From: Verrucomicrobiaceae bacterium
GTDB taxonomy: Bacteria; Verrucomicrobiota; Verrucomicrobiia; Verrucomicrobiales; Verrucomicrobiaceae
Direction: 5' to 3'
Assembly: GCA_027489965.1 (NCBI GenBank)
Contig: JAIXZA010000137.1
Location: 1 to 64,000, forward strand
Length of the DNA stretch: 64,000 bases
Part shown: positions 27,297 through 36,465 of the stretch, in pieces
Layout: every line of letters starts with the position of its first letter
Numbering within the stretch: the first letter of the stretch is position 1
The notes under the pieces: model-generated
The model's database searches: none
What the model was told of the DNA's origin: nothing
The model's input: only the letters and a program-made list of their open reading frames with translations
Program-made: the position numbers and the translations under genes

Positions 27297-27784
27297 ACCA
27301 CACACCTGAACCTTGGGGAGTTTACCCACTCGCCGACGACAACGACTTGCCCGCTATCCTAAGCGGAGACGGGAAGCTAGAGCTTCTCATCTCGGAAGTC
27401 AGTGATGAAGAATCCATCGCTAACGTTGAGCGAGCCGTCTCCTGCGTCAACGCCTGCGCCGGTATCCCCGATCCCGAAACCACGGTGCCTGAGTTGGTCG
27501 CTGCCCTCCGTTCAATCTGTGAGCAAGTTCATCAATATGCCATCAACGACGAGAATGAACTTCCCGATTGTGACGCCGGGTTCGCTGCCCTCGTCAAAAT
27601 AAATCACGAGAAAACACCAGACACCTACGTATGCGACGACTGCGGAAAAGAATTCACCGACGGCCGTGCTCGAGACGATCACTTCATGTCTCCGGACTGT
27701 CGGAAACACCAGCCAACGCTATCATCGGCGGAAAAAACCCGCTTCTCGAACTGTGGAATCAAGCGGACGGAGGCAAAGACATAA
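27293..27784 (+). CDS. Hypothetical protein with C-terminal zinc-finger-like motif
   Basis: MNHTPEPWGVYPL...ANVERAVSCVNACAGI...YVCDDCGKEFTDGRARDDHFMSPDC. Confidence 0.65.
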   Translation: MNHTPEPWGVYPLADDNDLPAILSGDGKLELLISEVSDEESIANVERAVSCVNACAGIPDPETTVPELVAALRSICEQVHQYAINDENELPDCDAGFAALVKINHEKTPDTYVCDDCGKEFTDGRARDDHFMSPDCRKHQPTLSSAEKTRFSNCGIKRTEAKT

Positions 27785-28362
27785 TCAGTCTTCTGATGTC
27801 CGACTCAGACCGGTGGCTCGCCGCCTACATGGCTTCACACGAAGCACGCAAGGTCGGATGGAAGAATTACTCCTGGGCAGTCCCAAACGATGAAGCCATC
27901 CAAGCGATTGCAGACTTGCCTCAGCCGATCGTTGAACTTGGGGCCGGGACTGGATATTGGGCGTCCCTTGTCGCCGCCGATGGTGCCGATATCACGGCTT
28001 TCGACAAATACCCGCCACACAAGAAAATTGGAGAATACCGGTTCGAACCGCATGTGCATTTCCCGGTTCGTCGGGGAACTCCGGCGACGATCGCGGCCGG
28101 CAAAGTCGAGTGGAAAACTCTGCTTCTGGTCTGGCCGTGCTACAAATCGCCATTCGCGTTTGATGCGCTTTCCGCGTTCTCAGGCGATACTCTGGCGTTT
28201 GTTGGAGAATCCCGAAACGGATGCACCGGCGACAACGATTTCTTCGATCTTCTCGAAAGCTCATGGAAAGAAATCTGTCGCGTTTCGATCCCACAATGGA
28301 ACGGAATCCACGACTCCCTCACGATCTTTACCCGAATTTCCACGACACAACCCTACACTTGA
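27631..28362 (+). CDS. SAM-dependent methyltransferase-like protein (true start probably internal)
   Basis: IVELGAGTGYWASLVAADGADITAFDKYPP motif. Confidence 0.6.
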   Translation: MRRLRKRIHRRPCSRRSLHVSGLSETPANAIIGGKNPLLELWNQADGGKDIISLLMSDSDRWLAAYMASHEARKVGWKNYSWAVPNDEAIQAIADLPQPIVELGAGTGYWASLVAADGADITAFDKYPPHKKIGEYRFEPHVHFPVRRGTPATIAAGKVEWKTLLLVWPCYKSPFAFDALSAFSGDTLAFVGESRNGCTGDNDFFDLLESSWKEICRVSIPQWNGIHDSLTIFTRISTTQPYT

Positions 28363-28364
28363 CC

Positions 28365-28583
28365 ATGACCTCAATCTTAGTTCTGCAACACATTGTCACC
28401 AAAGAAACCGACCGACTCGAAGCTCACGTCCGTCCGTCAAGAAATAGCGGATGGGAATACCGGATCTTCGACAAGCAGACTCAGAAGTCTGTTCCAGAGC
28501 GTGACTGGACTGAAGCCAATGACGAGGCGACGGCCCGAGCCAACGCTCACTTCAACCTCAAAGCCGCCGACTCCGAACTATGA
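28365..28583 (+). CDS. Small hypothetical protein
   Basis: 72 aa; CKACAC motif 6 nt upstream. Confidence 0.5.
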   Translation: MTSILVLQHIVTKETDRLEAHVRPSRNSGWEYRIFDKQTQKSVPERDWTEANDEATARANAHFNLKAADSEL

Positions 28584-28972
28584 CCGAACGAACACTAGCC
28601 CTCGCGGAATACCATGAAGAACTTCTTGAACTTATGACGAATCGGCATCAGCCGGTCTTTCATGTCTGGGATCTCGAAGACCCGATGGCTTTTGAGCTGG
28701 CGCTCGCGATGGAGGTAACCACTTCTGGCTTAATCGAAGTAGAGGTCAGAAAAAATCTCGAAATGCGAAAAGAAGCGATCCTTGCGACGGGAGCATTCGC
28801 TGCTCTCACGGTCGTTACAAGCGTCGAAAGCGCGAACCGGATCCGATCCATTCTGAGCAACGGCGCTGCCGAACCAATTTCCGAGACACCATCTGACGGC
28901 GATTTTGATCGCATCATGATGATCGTCTCCGAAGGCCGGTGCTTGGTCTGCATAAAGCACCCGTCCACCTAA
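28580..28972 (+). CDS. Hypothetical protein
   Basis: 130-aa ORF, ATGA-coupled. Confidence 0.5.
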   Translation: MTERTLALAEYHEELLELMTNRHQPVFHVWDLEDPMAFELALAMEVTTSGLIEVEVRKNLEMRKEAILATGAFAALTVVTSVESANRIRSILSNGAAEPISETPSDGDFDRIMMIVSEGRCLVCIKHPST

Positions 28973-29043
28973 CCCATCAACCTCTCTATGAGTGTGACAT
29001 ATATTCGCGCCCCATGATCCCCTCGGCTCTGAAATAAATACCG

Positions 29044-29078
29044 CCCCGTCAGCCATCCCGTGGTTGGCGGGGTTTTTT
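29044..29078 (+). terminator. Rho-independent terminator
   Basis: CCCCGTCAGCCA-TCCCG-TGGTTGGCGGGG-TTTTTT. Confidence 0.75.
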
Positions 29079-29101
29079 GTGTCCAACCAAACCATCCAAC
29101 C

Positions 29102-29389
29102 ATGACAAGAGAACACCTATTGAACGCCATCCAAAAGGAACTCGAAAAAGATCCATCCATCGAAATCTACATCGGACGCAACGACCGTACGAAGATCCCA
29201 GGGTCTCCGACGATTCACTATACGGACGATCACGATCAAGGCCCATACTTCTACGCCCAAAAGCATGGATTCTCGCTGCTTTTCCCGCACGCAAAGCCGA
29301 TCGGCGTAACGACCTCAGCGGTTCCAAACGGAATCTTTTGGAGCGACGAAGAAGAAGCCATGCGGTCGCTGACTGAGCAAACTCACTGA
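29102..29389 (+). CDS. Hypothetical protein
   Basis: 95 aa MTREHLLNAIQKELEKDPSIEIYIGRNDRTKI. Confidence 0.5.
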   Translation: MTREHLLNAIQKELEKDPSIEIYIGRNDRTKIPGSPTIHYTDDHDQGPYFYAQKHGFSLLFPHAKPIGVTTSAVPNGIFWSDEEEAMRSLTEQTH

Positions 29390-29446
29390 CCCTGCCGAAC
29401 ATTTTTACCAAGCATCCAATTACAACCGGAGAATAATCCACAAATC

Positions 29447-29935
29447 ATGGCAGGCTATAATGGCTTCTCGAAAAGCAACAACGCGGTCTCAGCGGAAGCC
29501 AACGGACGATTCCCTGCAAGCAAGTGCGCAAAGATCCTCGGTGTTCCGGTCGAATTCATTCGAGCACAAGGCTCATGCGAATGGCACCACACGTCGAAGC
29601 ATTTCAACACCACACCTTACTACGATCTTGAAAGCATCCGCGAACACCTTGAAACGTCCGAAGGACAGCAACAGCTTTCCGAAATCAAAGCGGATCTGGC
29701 TTCAAAAAAGACAGCCACCGCCACCATTTACGAAAACGCCGACGTGGCGTGGATTGAATGGAGCGGGACCAGAAATCACCCTCGCGCAACCAACTACACG
29801 GCGACCGGAGCGACCGTGACTGACGGGGGCGGCAAGTTTGTCGAAGTGCGGTTGCCAAACGGAAAAACCTTCCGCAAAGGCCGCGACACGCGAGGCTTTA
29901 CCGTTTCCGTAAACGGTGAGAGGGTCATCGGGTGA
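29447..29935 (+). CDS. Hypothetical protein
   Basis: 162-aa ORF. Confidence 0.55.
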   Translation: MAGYNGFSKSNNAVSAEANGRFPASKCAKILGVPVEFIRAQGSCEWHHTSKHFNTTPYYDLESIREHLETSEGQQQLSEIKADLASKKTATATIYENADVAWIEWSGTRNHPRATNYTATGATVTDGGGKFVEVRLPNGKTFRKGRDTRGFTVSVNGERVIG

Positions 29936-30189
29936 CTACCGACCTTTCTTCAATGCCAAAGTTTCTGATTGCCGACGATGGCAATGATCGCGACTTCGTA
30001 ATTCACTGCCACTGGCCGCGCTTCATCATGGAAATTGACGAAGAAGGAGTTGGAGTCGTTCGCATCTGGCTAGACCCAGAAACCGAAATTATCCGCCTAG
30101 AACAAAAATCCGGCCGCGAGCCCGCGGTTTTAATCGCCCGGCTCATGAAAGAAGCGGGCGAGTTTTTCATGGATCAAATCGAGGAATGA
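29932..30189 (+). CDS. Hypothetical protein
   Basis: 85-aa ORF, coupled to upstream. Confidence 0.5.
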   Translation: MTTDLSSMPKFLIADDGNDRDFVIHCHWPRFIMEIDEEGVGVVRIWLDPETEIIRLEQKSGREPAVLIARLMKEAGEFFMDQIEE

Positions 30190-30211
30190 CGATCAAGCGG
30201 CCGAACCAACT

Positions 30212-30640
30212 ATGCTCATCCAGCACATCACCCTATCCACTGGTAACAGCGTCACGCACCGGTTGGATACCATCGATCCAAAAGCCATCGATACTTGCCG
30301 CCTTCTGTTACCCACAAGAGGAGGGGAAGTCCCAGGTTTCCCAAACTGGAAGGTAAACATACCCGGCGAGCAAATGTTCACGATCTACCATCAGTCGCAG
30401 CCGATCGTCACTTGCGGCATCGGGAAAGGTGACGATCCAGTCTGGCACATGCTCTGGAAAGCTCAGTCTGACTTTGCGCAAGCCATTTCAGGTCTCCAAG
30501 TCAAAGCCAGCATCCCACCCAAAAGGCTATGGCTTGCCGTCCTCGTTTGCCCCGCACTGGCCCTCGTCCCGCAACAACATTTCTCATGGCTCGCAGACTT
30601 CGAGCGCACCCTCGCAGCCGCTCTTCTCATCCCCAAATAG
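30212..30640 (+). CDS. Hypothetical protein
   Basis: 142-aa ORF ending before a strong terminator. Confidence 0.5.
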   Translation: MLIQHITLSTGNSVTHRLDTIDPKAIDTCRLLLPTRGGEVPGFPNWKVNIPGEQMFTIYHQSQPIVTCGIGKGDDPVWHMLWKAQSDFAQAISGLQVKASIPPKRLWLAVLVCPALALVPQQHFSWLADFERTLAAALLIPK

Positions 30641-30661
30641 ATGGAATTTCAATCCGGCACC

Positions 30662-30697
30662 AACCCCGTTTGGCCTAACCGCCGAACGGGGTTTTTT
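30662..30697 (+). terminator. Rho-independent terminator
   Basis: AACCCCGTTTGGC-CTAACC-GCCGAACGGGGTT-TTTT. Confidence 0.9.
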
Positions 30698-30816
30698 GTC
30701 AGGCGAGCAGGCAAACCGAACCTGCTCGCATTCATTCCCATACATACAGAAAGCGATCCCGGCTTTCTACCTCACAACCCACCGGACACGGAGTGAGAGA
30801 CTCCGAGTATGAAACC

Positions 30817-31284
30817 ATGCAAACGCAAATCACTGTTCAAGACGGCAAGATCCTTGTCTCTGGACCTTACTCCGAGACCAACAACGCCCGCTACCGCGCC
30901 CACGGCGGCAAGTTCGCAGGCGGCAACTGGGTGCTCCCCGACAACGACGCCACCCGCGCCACCATCGCCGAGCTTTTCGGCACCAAGAGCGAGGAAGTTG
31001 AAGTCCTCATCAGCGCCAGCGCGCTGTCCGACGGACAGATCGTGCAGATCGGCGGCTACGTCCTTGCCCAACGCCGAGGACGCGACTACCGCGTGCAGAT
31101 GCCCGATGGCGTCGCCCTCGACGCTGGGAACTTCCGCGAATCAGGAGGATCCGTAAAGAATCCTCGCGTCGGCATCGACGATGACATGGTCTTCCGGCTC
31201 CGCTGCCGCAAGTCCTTCGCAGAAGCTCACGGTCTCACCATCGCACCGACCGCTGCCGACTCGCCGCCAAGCATCGAAATCTAG
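30817..31284 (+). CDS. Conserved-type mobile-element protein
   Basis: RAHGGKFAGGNWVLPDNDATRATIAELFG...IGGYVLAQRRGRDYRVQMPDGVAL...SGGSVKNPRVG. Confidence 0.65.
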   Translation: MQTQITVQDGKILVSGPYSETNNARYRAHGGKFAGGNWVLPDNDATRATIAELFGTKSEEVEVLISASALSDGQIVQIGGYVLAQRRGRDYRVQMPDGVALDAGNFRESGGSVKNPRVGIDDDMVFRLRCRKSFAEAHGLTIAPTAADSPPSIEI

Positions 31285-31304
31285 TCGCGCCATCTAACCA
31301 CCCA

Positions 31305-31338
31305 AACCCCTCCGCAGTCCATGCGGAGGGGTTTTTTT
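31305..31338 (+). terminator. Rho-independent terminator
   Basis: AACCCCTCCGCA-GTCCA-TGCGGAGGGGTT-TTTTT. Confidence 0.9.
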
Positions 31339-31343
31339 GTGCC

Positions 31344-32918
31344 ATGACACAACGCAAACAGTCCCTTCATCTCGACAACCTGCAAGAAGTTCTGAACGCC
31401 AGCAAAAGCAGTCTGCGGAAAGGAACTCAGCAATTCGAAACTCCGTTCAGTGTCGCCGAAGCACTTTCCACCCTGCTGACCAAGCGGCGATCTATGATCT
31501 TTGATCCGCAGTGCGGTCACGGCAACTTGATCCATGGATGCGTAAACGAAAGCACCCGGATAGTTTTGGGATCCGACATCGATCCGACATCGATGCTTCC
31601 TCGCAAGATCGAGAAGCGACACTGCATCGCAGATTTCACGTTGCTCTTTGAGATCCTGGCCGAGATTCAATTTCAGTGTGATCTGATCGTCGCAAATCCA
31701 CCATTCTCCCTGAATTGGGACATGGATCGATTTACTTCGATTCCGAGCGTTCTGCAAAGTTTGCCGGCCCAATCATTCGGTTCCATCAGTCGCAAAAAAC
31801 CAAAGATTGATTCCACGCTGGCGACCTATCTCGCCTGTCTCCACATGCTCACACCATGTGGCGAAGGGATGATGATCTGCAATCACGCTACGGCGAAGCG
31901 ATTGATCGCGCCTCACTTATCATCGTCACACATCTGGTATTGGCTGGTTCTGCCAAATTTCTTTCCCGGCACCGTCCAAGAAATGGAAATCGCCGTCCTA
32001 TATTTTGCGAAAGACCATCGTCCGCAACCGGGATCGGCCATTGAGCCGATTGCGCTCGCAAGCGCCCATCCCGAGGCAATCAGGCAGCATCTCAGCCCTC
32101 TGACTTCGCGCAAACTTTGCCGAGGCCACCGGATGGAAGTTCAAGGATACTCCGATTTGCGATTTCAACGTCAGGCCGACAGGTTTGAAGCTGCATCTCA
32201 AGAATTCACCCGACGCCACAACGCCGAGAAGAGCGCACACAAGGGATGGAATCTTTACCTTCGGGAAGGAAAGATCGTCGCCTACCTTACTCCCTTCCAG
32301 AGCCTCTCGGGAACGATCTCTGCCGAAAAAGTCGATGCCTTGCAGCAATGCCATGGCAAGACTCCGTTCGAAATGGCGGTCATGCGCGACACCCGCGAAA
32401 CGCTGCTTTCGACCGTTCACAGCGATATCTGGACAGTTCACCCCGAGCTGATCGCGGCCGTCGATCATGCGGTGGAAGCCTATCACCGTTCCCGTTGTCC
32501 ATTCATCCGGCTGTCGCCAGTGCAACGCCTCGGTTTCTTAGACGAACACGACTCTATCGAATGCCAGTCTGGTTTGATCGATGGGTTTGTGTCTGGCAAG
32601 AAATACGAGTTGAAAAGCCTCACCATCAACAACAAGAAAACCGAGTATCGCCCGAGACCAACAGACGAAGACCCGGATGCCGAGGAAGAAATCTTGGTCA
32701 GCGGAGATGAACTGCTCTTTCTGATCCGAGATGAAGAGGAATACCTCCACGCATTTTCGCAGCATGAGCTCGATCAAAAAGAGCACCCTTACTGCTTCTA
32801 CCACACTCTGGAAGAGCTCATCGACACATTTGTTGTGCCCGATGTTCCAGACGTTGCAGACCGAGACCCTGAACTTTACAATGAATTCCGCGGGCGCTTG
32901 CTCGCACTCCAAACATGA
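31344..32918 (+). CDS. Adenine-specific DNA methyltransferase-like protein with long C-terminal extension
   Basis: QQFETPFSVAEAL, FDPQCGHGNLIHG (motif I-like), DLIVANPPFSL (NPPF motif IV); 524 aa. Confidence 0.8.
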   Translation: MTQRKQSLHLDNLQEVLNASKSSLRKGTQQFETPFSVAEALSTLLTKRRSMIFDPQCGHGNLIHGCVNESTRIVLGSDIDPTSMLPRKIEKRHCIADFTLLFEILAEIQFQCDLIVANPPFSLNWDMDRFTSIPSVLQSLPAQSFGSISRKKPKIDSTLATYLACLHMLTPCGEGMMICNHATAKRLIAPHLSSSHIWYWLVLPNFFPGTVQEMEIAVLYFAKDHRPQPGSAIEPIALASAHPEAIRQHLSPLTSRKLCRGHRMEVQGYSDLRFQRQADRFEAASQEFTRRHNAEKSAHKGWNLYLREGKIVAYLTPFQSLSGTISAEKVDALQQCHGKTPFEMAVMRDTRETLLSTVHSDIWTVHPELIAAVDHAVEAYHRSRCPFIRLSPVQRLGFLDEHDSIECQSGLIDGFVSGKKYELKSLTINNKKTEYRPRPTDEDPDAEEEILVSGDELLFLIRDEEEYLHAFSQHELDQKEHPYCFYHTLEELIDTFVVPDVPDVADRDPELYNEFRGRLLALQT

Positions 32919-33319
32919 ACTTTTCACCCTACATAAAACTTTATCGCAAAAACAACCTGTGGTGCTTCGATTACCCATCCATGGGCATCATCGAAGAACC
33001 TTTCGTTGAAGGCATTGACGACATCATTGATGCAGTCGCCGCCCGCAATCTCGGAGTGCGGAAAAACCATATTCCAAGCGAACTCATCCTCCGATGGTCA
33101 ACAGACGAAAACGACCCCGCTCCAAACAAGCTGCTTCATCTGCATTCAGAAGAGCGGTTCGGCCAACAGTGGAACCGCTACAAGCTCCACTCCATGAATA
33201 TCTCCGCACTGGAAGGAAACCTGTGCCCGATGCTTCTGGTCTTTTTCAAGAATGCCCCAGACGTGATCTACTTTGACATCTACCAAGTCACGCCCGAATT
33301 CTTGGCTCTCTGCGCATAG
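32915..33319 (+). CDS. Hypothetical protein
   Basis: 134 aa, ATGA-coupled to methyltransferase. Confidence 0.55.
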   Translation: MNFSPYIKLYRKNNLWCFDYPSMGIIEEPFVEGIDDIIDAVAARNLGVRKNHIPSELILRWSTDENDPAPNKLLHLHSEERFGQQWNRYKLHSMNISALEGNLCPMLLVFFKNAPDVIYFDIYQVTPEFLALCA

Positions 33320-33950
33320 GCACAGCATCGTGAGTTAAAATCGCTCGCTGGATTGCTCGATCAAGCGGCGTCGAATACCGTGCCACTTTCTGATCAATTT
33401 TTTGAGTATCGATGTTGTAGCCCATGCGCTCGTAATGCCGGACCAAATCTTTTGTGGCAATCCCTCCTGGGCGTTTCGAAAACCCCGCCGCGCTGCCCCC
33501 AAAATTACGCGCTTCTGTTGTGCTGATAATCCCGCGACGGTCAAGATGCGGCAAAAATGTTTTGCTGATTAAAGCCGCTGATCGGCCCCGCTCAGATCCT
33601 TTAGATAGCGGACCAGTGGTTGGTGACCAAATTGCTTCGACATGATTTTTTTTCTTACCGATTCGCCGGTAAGTCAACTGTGCATGAGATTTCGTCATGT
33701 CCGATTGCGTGATTGCAGCAACGCGATCTCGACCTTTGTTTGGTCCGGATTTGAAGACTCCTTTCGGAAGATTCGCGTGTCGAGCAATCGTTACCGTTCG
33801 CTGCCTTTTTGGATGAAGCGGATCAAACTTCTGTCGTGTCACAATCAGCCCGTTCTTCAAGCGAATCGCTAACTCGACCAAATCTGGACCGTTGCCGCCG
33901 AAAGCCGCATCTACCTTTGCCGCAAACTCAACCAATCGACCTTTTCGCAT
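33288..33950 (-). CDS. Tag-bearing hypothetical protein on minus strand inside early region
   Basis: 220 aa; MRKGRLVEFAAKVDAAFGG N-terminus resembles tags in late-region proteins. Confidence 0.6.
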   Translation of the reverse strand: MRKGRLVEFAAKVDAAFGGNGPDLVELAIRLKNGLIVTRQKFDPLHPKRQRTVTIARHANLPKGVFKSGPNKGRDRVAAITQSDMTKSHAQLTYRRIGKKKNHVEAIWSPTTGPLSKGSERGRSAALISKTFLPHLDRRGIISTTEARNFGGSAAGFSKRPGGIATKDLVRHYERMGYNIDTQKIDQKVARYSTPLDRAIQRAILTHDAVPMRREPRIRA

Positions 33951-33973
33951 CTCACTTTCACGATATCAAATCT

Positions 33974-35764
33974 ATGCCTACTCTACAATGGAAAAGCTTC
34001 CAGACCGAAGACCTCGCCCGTGCTGCAATGCACGATTCCGCCATCCTATCATGGGAACAAGGACTCGGGAAATCCCTTGCTGCAATCGCGTGGCCTCTGA
34101 TCAAAGGCGCTCGACGGATTCTGATCGTCGCCCCAGGTGGATTGCATGAGCAACTTCGTTCCACGTCGATCGCGTTCTTCGGCCAATGGCTGACTACGAT
34201 CGAGACGCAATCCGACTTCTACGCTTACAAGCTGCATCTCCCGCATCCCGAGGATCACCCGACGCGGTTCTTCCTGATCACATACCAAGCGCTAGGAATG
34301 AACGGCGCTGATGAATGGGAGGATGAAGTAGTGAATGGTGATCGGTTGGTGGATAAGTCGATCCGAAAGCGCCGGAAACAATGGCTCAGATCGCACGGTA
34401 TCGCCGAAGAAATCGAAATGCATTATGCCGTTGGCTCAGAGCGCGGCGGCATCACATGCGTCGTCACCCCGACAATCGCCCGGTTGATCCGGATCCACAA
34501 TTCTTTCGACTGCGTGGTGATCGATGAAGGTGTCCGACTGCAGGCGAACGATTCTTGCGTTGCCGAGGGCGTCCGGATGCTGGATCCAAAGTTTCGGATG
34601 GTCCTGACCGGCACGCCGATCAAGAATCGTCTGGAATCCGTGTTTTGGCTGTGCTGGTGGGCTTCTGGTGGGTTCAGCCAACCGACCGAACGCTGGCCGT
34701 ATCCTGGCACATCCGAGGCTCGCGAACAGTTCGCCAATCAGCATCTCATTCACGAAAAGTTCATCACTCGCGAGCAAGAAGACAAAGCTCTCGCGCGTAT
34801 GACAAACCGACGACCACGAAAGATCGAAAAACGCACGTCCAGAATCTCGAATGTGCATCGCCTGTGGAAGCTGTTTGCGCCGATCATAATCCGCCGCCGC
34901 AAGACAGACTGCGGGGAGGATATCGTTCCGAAAACGATGCGTCCGATCTACGTGCCGCCCGGGACCGAGCAACAACACGTCTATTCGTTTCATCTCGACT
35001 TCCCACCTGTGCAGTCGCAAGCAGGGGTGGAAATTAAACGCCGAACGCAAATTGGGATGCAGCTCAATATCCTGCGGCGAGTTGCGCTCTGCCCCCACGA
35101 CCCGGGCCTGAACGACATCATCACGGATGCTACAACAGGAACGCCTCAATGCAGCGAGTATGATCTCACGCCGAAGATGGCGGCCGTAATTTCGCTGGTG
35201 ATGGACCTAATCGACTCCGGAGAACAGGTTCTCGTTGGCTCGCCGTTCCGTGCATTCTCTTCGGCCCTGCATCGCCGTCTGGTCAAAGACTTGGGGGTGA
35301 AATCCCTACTTCTGGATGGAAGCACCGATCCCAAACGCCGTGGGTCTCTCGCCGAAGATTTCAAGCGGAAGAAGTATCCGGTCATGGTCGCCGGCCTCAA
35401 AGCCATGAGTGAAGGTTACAGTTTCTCCAACTGTTCAAACCTGATCTTGCCATCCTACTCATGGGCGATGGATGAAAACGAACAATTCATTCACCGTGTC
35501 TGGCGGCTGGATAGCCCGAAACCCGTGACAATCTATCCTGTGGCTGTCGAAAACACCATCGACGAACACATGCTCACGGTTTTCGGCGAAAAGAGCGATA
35601 GCGCCCAACTGGCGCTCGACGGAGCTCTTTTCGCCGATCACGTAGAGGAAATGAACCCTGCCAAATTGCTTCGCATGGCACAAAATTCATTCCGTCAAAA
35701 TTACGATACTGTGGATGAGGTTGATCTTATTCCGACCGTTGCTCGTCGGCTTTCAGTGGCTTAA
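33974..35764 (+). CDS. SNF2-family/DEAD-like helicase
   Basis: WEQGLGKSLAAIAWPL (Walker A), VVIDEGVRL, MVLTGTPIKNR, SEGYSFSNCSNLILPSYSWAMDENEQFIHRVWR. Confidence 0.85.
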   Translation: MPTLQWKSFQTEDLARAAMHDSAILSWEQGLGKSLAAIAWPLIKGARRILIVAPGGLHEQLRSTSIAFFGQWLTTIETQSDFYAYKLHLPHPEDHPTRFFLITYQALGMNGADEWEDEVVNGDRLVDKSIRKRRKQWLRSHGIAEEIEMHYAVGSERGGITCVVTPTIARLIRIHNSFDCVVIDEGVRLQANDSCVAEGVRMLDPKFRMVLTGTPIKNRLESVFWLCWWASGGFSQPTERWPYPGTSEAREQFANQHLIHEKFITREQEDKALARMTNRRPRKIEKRTSRISNVHRLWKLFAPIIIRRRKTDCGEDIVPKTMRPIYVPPGTEQQHVYSFHLDFPPVQSQAGVEIKRRTQIGMQLNILRRVALCPHDPGLNDIITDATTGTPQCSEYDLTPKMAAVISLVMDLIDSGEQVLVGSPFRAFSSALHRRLVKDLGVKSLLLDGSTDPKRRGSLAEDFKRKKYPVMVAGLKAMSEGYSFSNCSNLILPSYSWAMDENEQFIHRVWRLDSPKPVTIYPVAVENTIDEHMLTVFGEKSDSAQLALDGALFADHVEEMNPAKLLRMAQNSFRQNYDTVDEVDLIPTVARRLSVA

Positions 35765-36023
35765 TTGGGCACGGACCTTTCCGTCCTCCCAATACCCACT
35801 CCATAACAATCACTACGACCTGCGACATGGATCGGTCCTCACGATCCGCGACTTTAATCACATCTTCCTTCATCTCTTTCGAGAGAGAGATCGTAAGTTG
35901 GTCTTGGCTATCGTCTCTGACCGGTGGCCGTGCTCGCGGCGAGCGTCGTTTGCGCTTCGGGCGAGGATACTTTTTAGGGCCATCCTCGCTTCCAGGTTCT
36001 TTCGTTTTCATTATTTGTTGCAC
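35727..36023 (-). CDS. Ribbon-helix-helix (CopG/Arc-like) regulator
   Basis: DQLTISLSKEMKEDVIKVADREDRSMSQVVVIVMEWVL. Confidence 0.65.
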   Translation of the reverse strand: MQQIMKTKEPGSEDGPKKYPRPKRKRRSPRARPPVRDDSQDQLTISLSKEMKEDVIKVADREDRSMSQVVVIVMEWVLGGRKGPCPIKPLKADEQRSE

Positions 36024-36200
36024 ATGTAAGGTTGTGCAACCAGATTCCTTACACGCAATTACAAAATAGTCAATATCAATAAAAAATCACTCGCTTTTGT
36101 TGATTCTGATTGACTCTTACTCGTCTGTCGGTATGTGTCGTTGTGTGTAAGGTCTCGCTTTACCTGATCAAGTTTTCAGGTTTAACCTCGATCCACGATT

Positions 36201-36383
36201 ATGATTACCGAAGCCGCGCCAACTGATGCAGATCCAGAAAATCAAGATGCCGAAACTGATTCGCTTACCGTTTCCCTACCTGCGGAAATGAAGGCCCGAA
36301 TCAAGGAGGCGGCAAAAGCGGACGACCGATCCATGGGATCATTCGTCCGTAAAGTTCTGGCAGAAGCCATCTATGGCACCTGA
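36201..36383 (+). CDS. Ribbon-helix-helix (CopG/Arc-like) regulator
   Basis: DSLTVSLPAEMKARIKEAAKADDRSMGSFVRKVLAEAI. Confidence 0.7.
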   Translation: MITEAAPTDADPENQDAETDSLTVSLPAEMKARIKEAAKADDRSMGSFVRKVLAEAIYGT

Positions 36384-36388
36384 ATTGA

Positions 36389-36420
36389 AAAGGCCCGGTC
36401 GTTTTTAAGCAACCGGGCCA
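36389..36420. terminator. Terminator-like hairpin
   Basis: GGCCCGGT-CGTTTTTAAGCA-ACCGGGCC; T-run only on minus side. Confidence 0.5.
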
Positions 36421-36465
36421 GTTCAAGCTGAACAGAAGTAACGTCACATCACCTCTAAATTCTGT

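Noticed and set aside
35727-36383. RHH pair as a toxin-antitoxin locus
   Set aside because: Both are RHH-type and divergent; no toxin-like partner is adjacent in the same operon.
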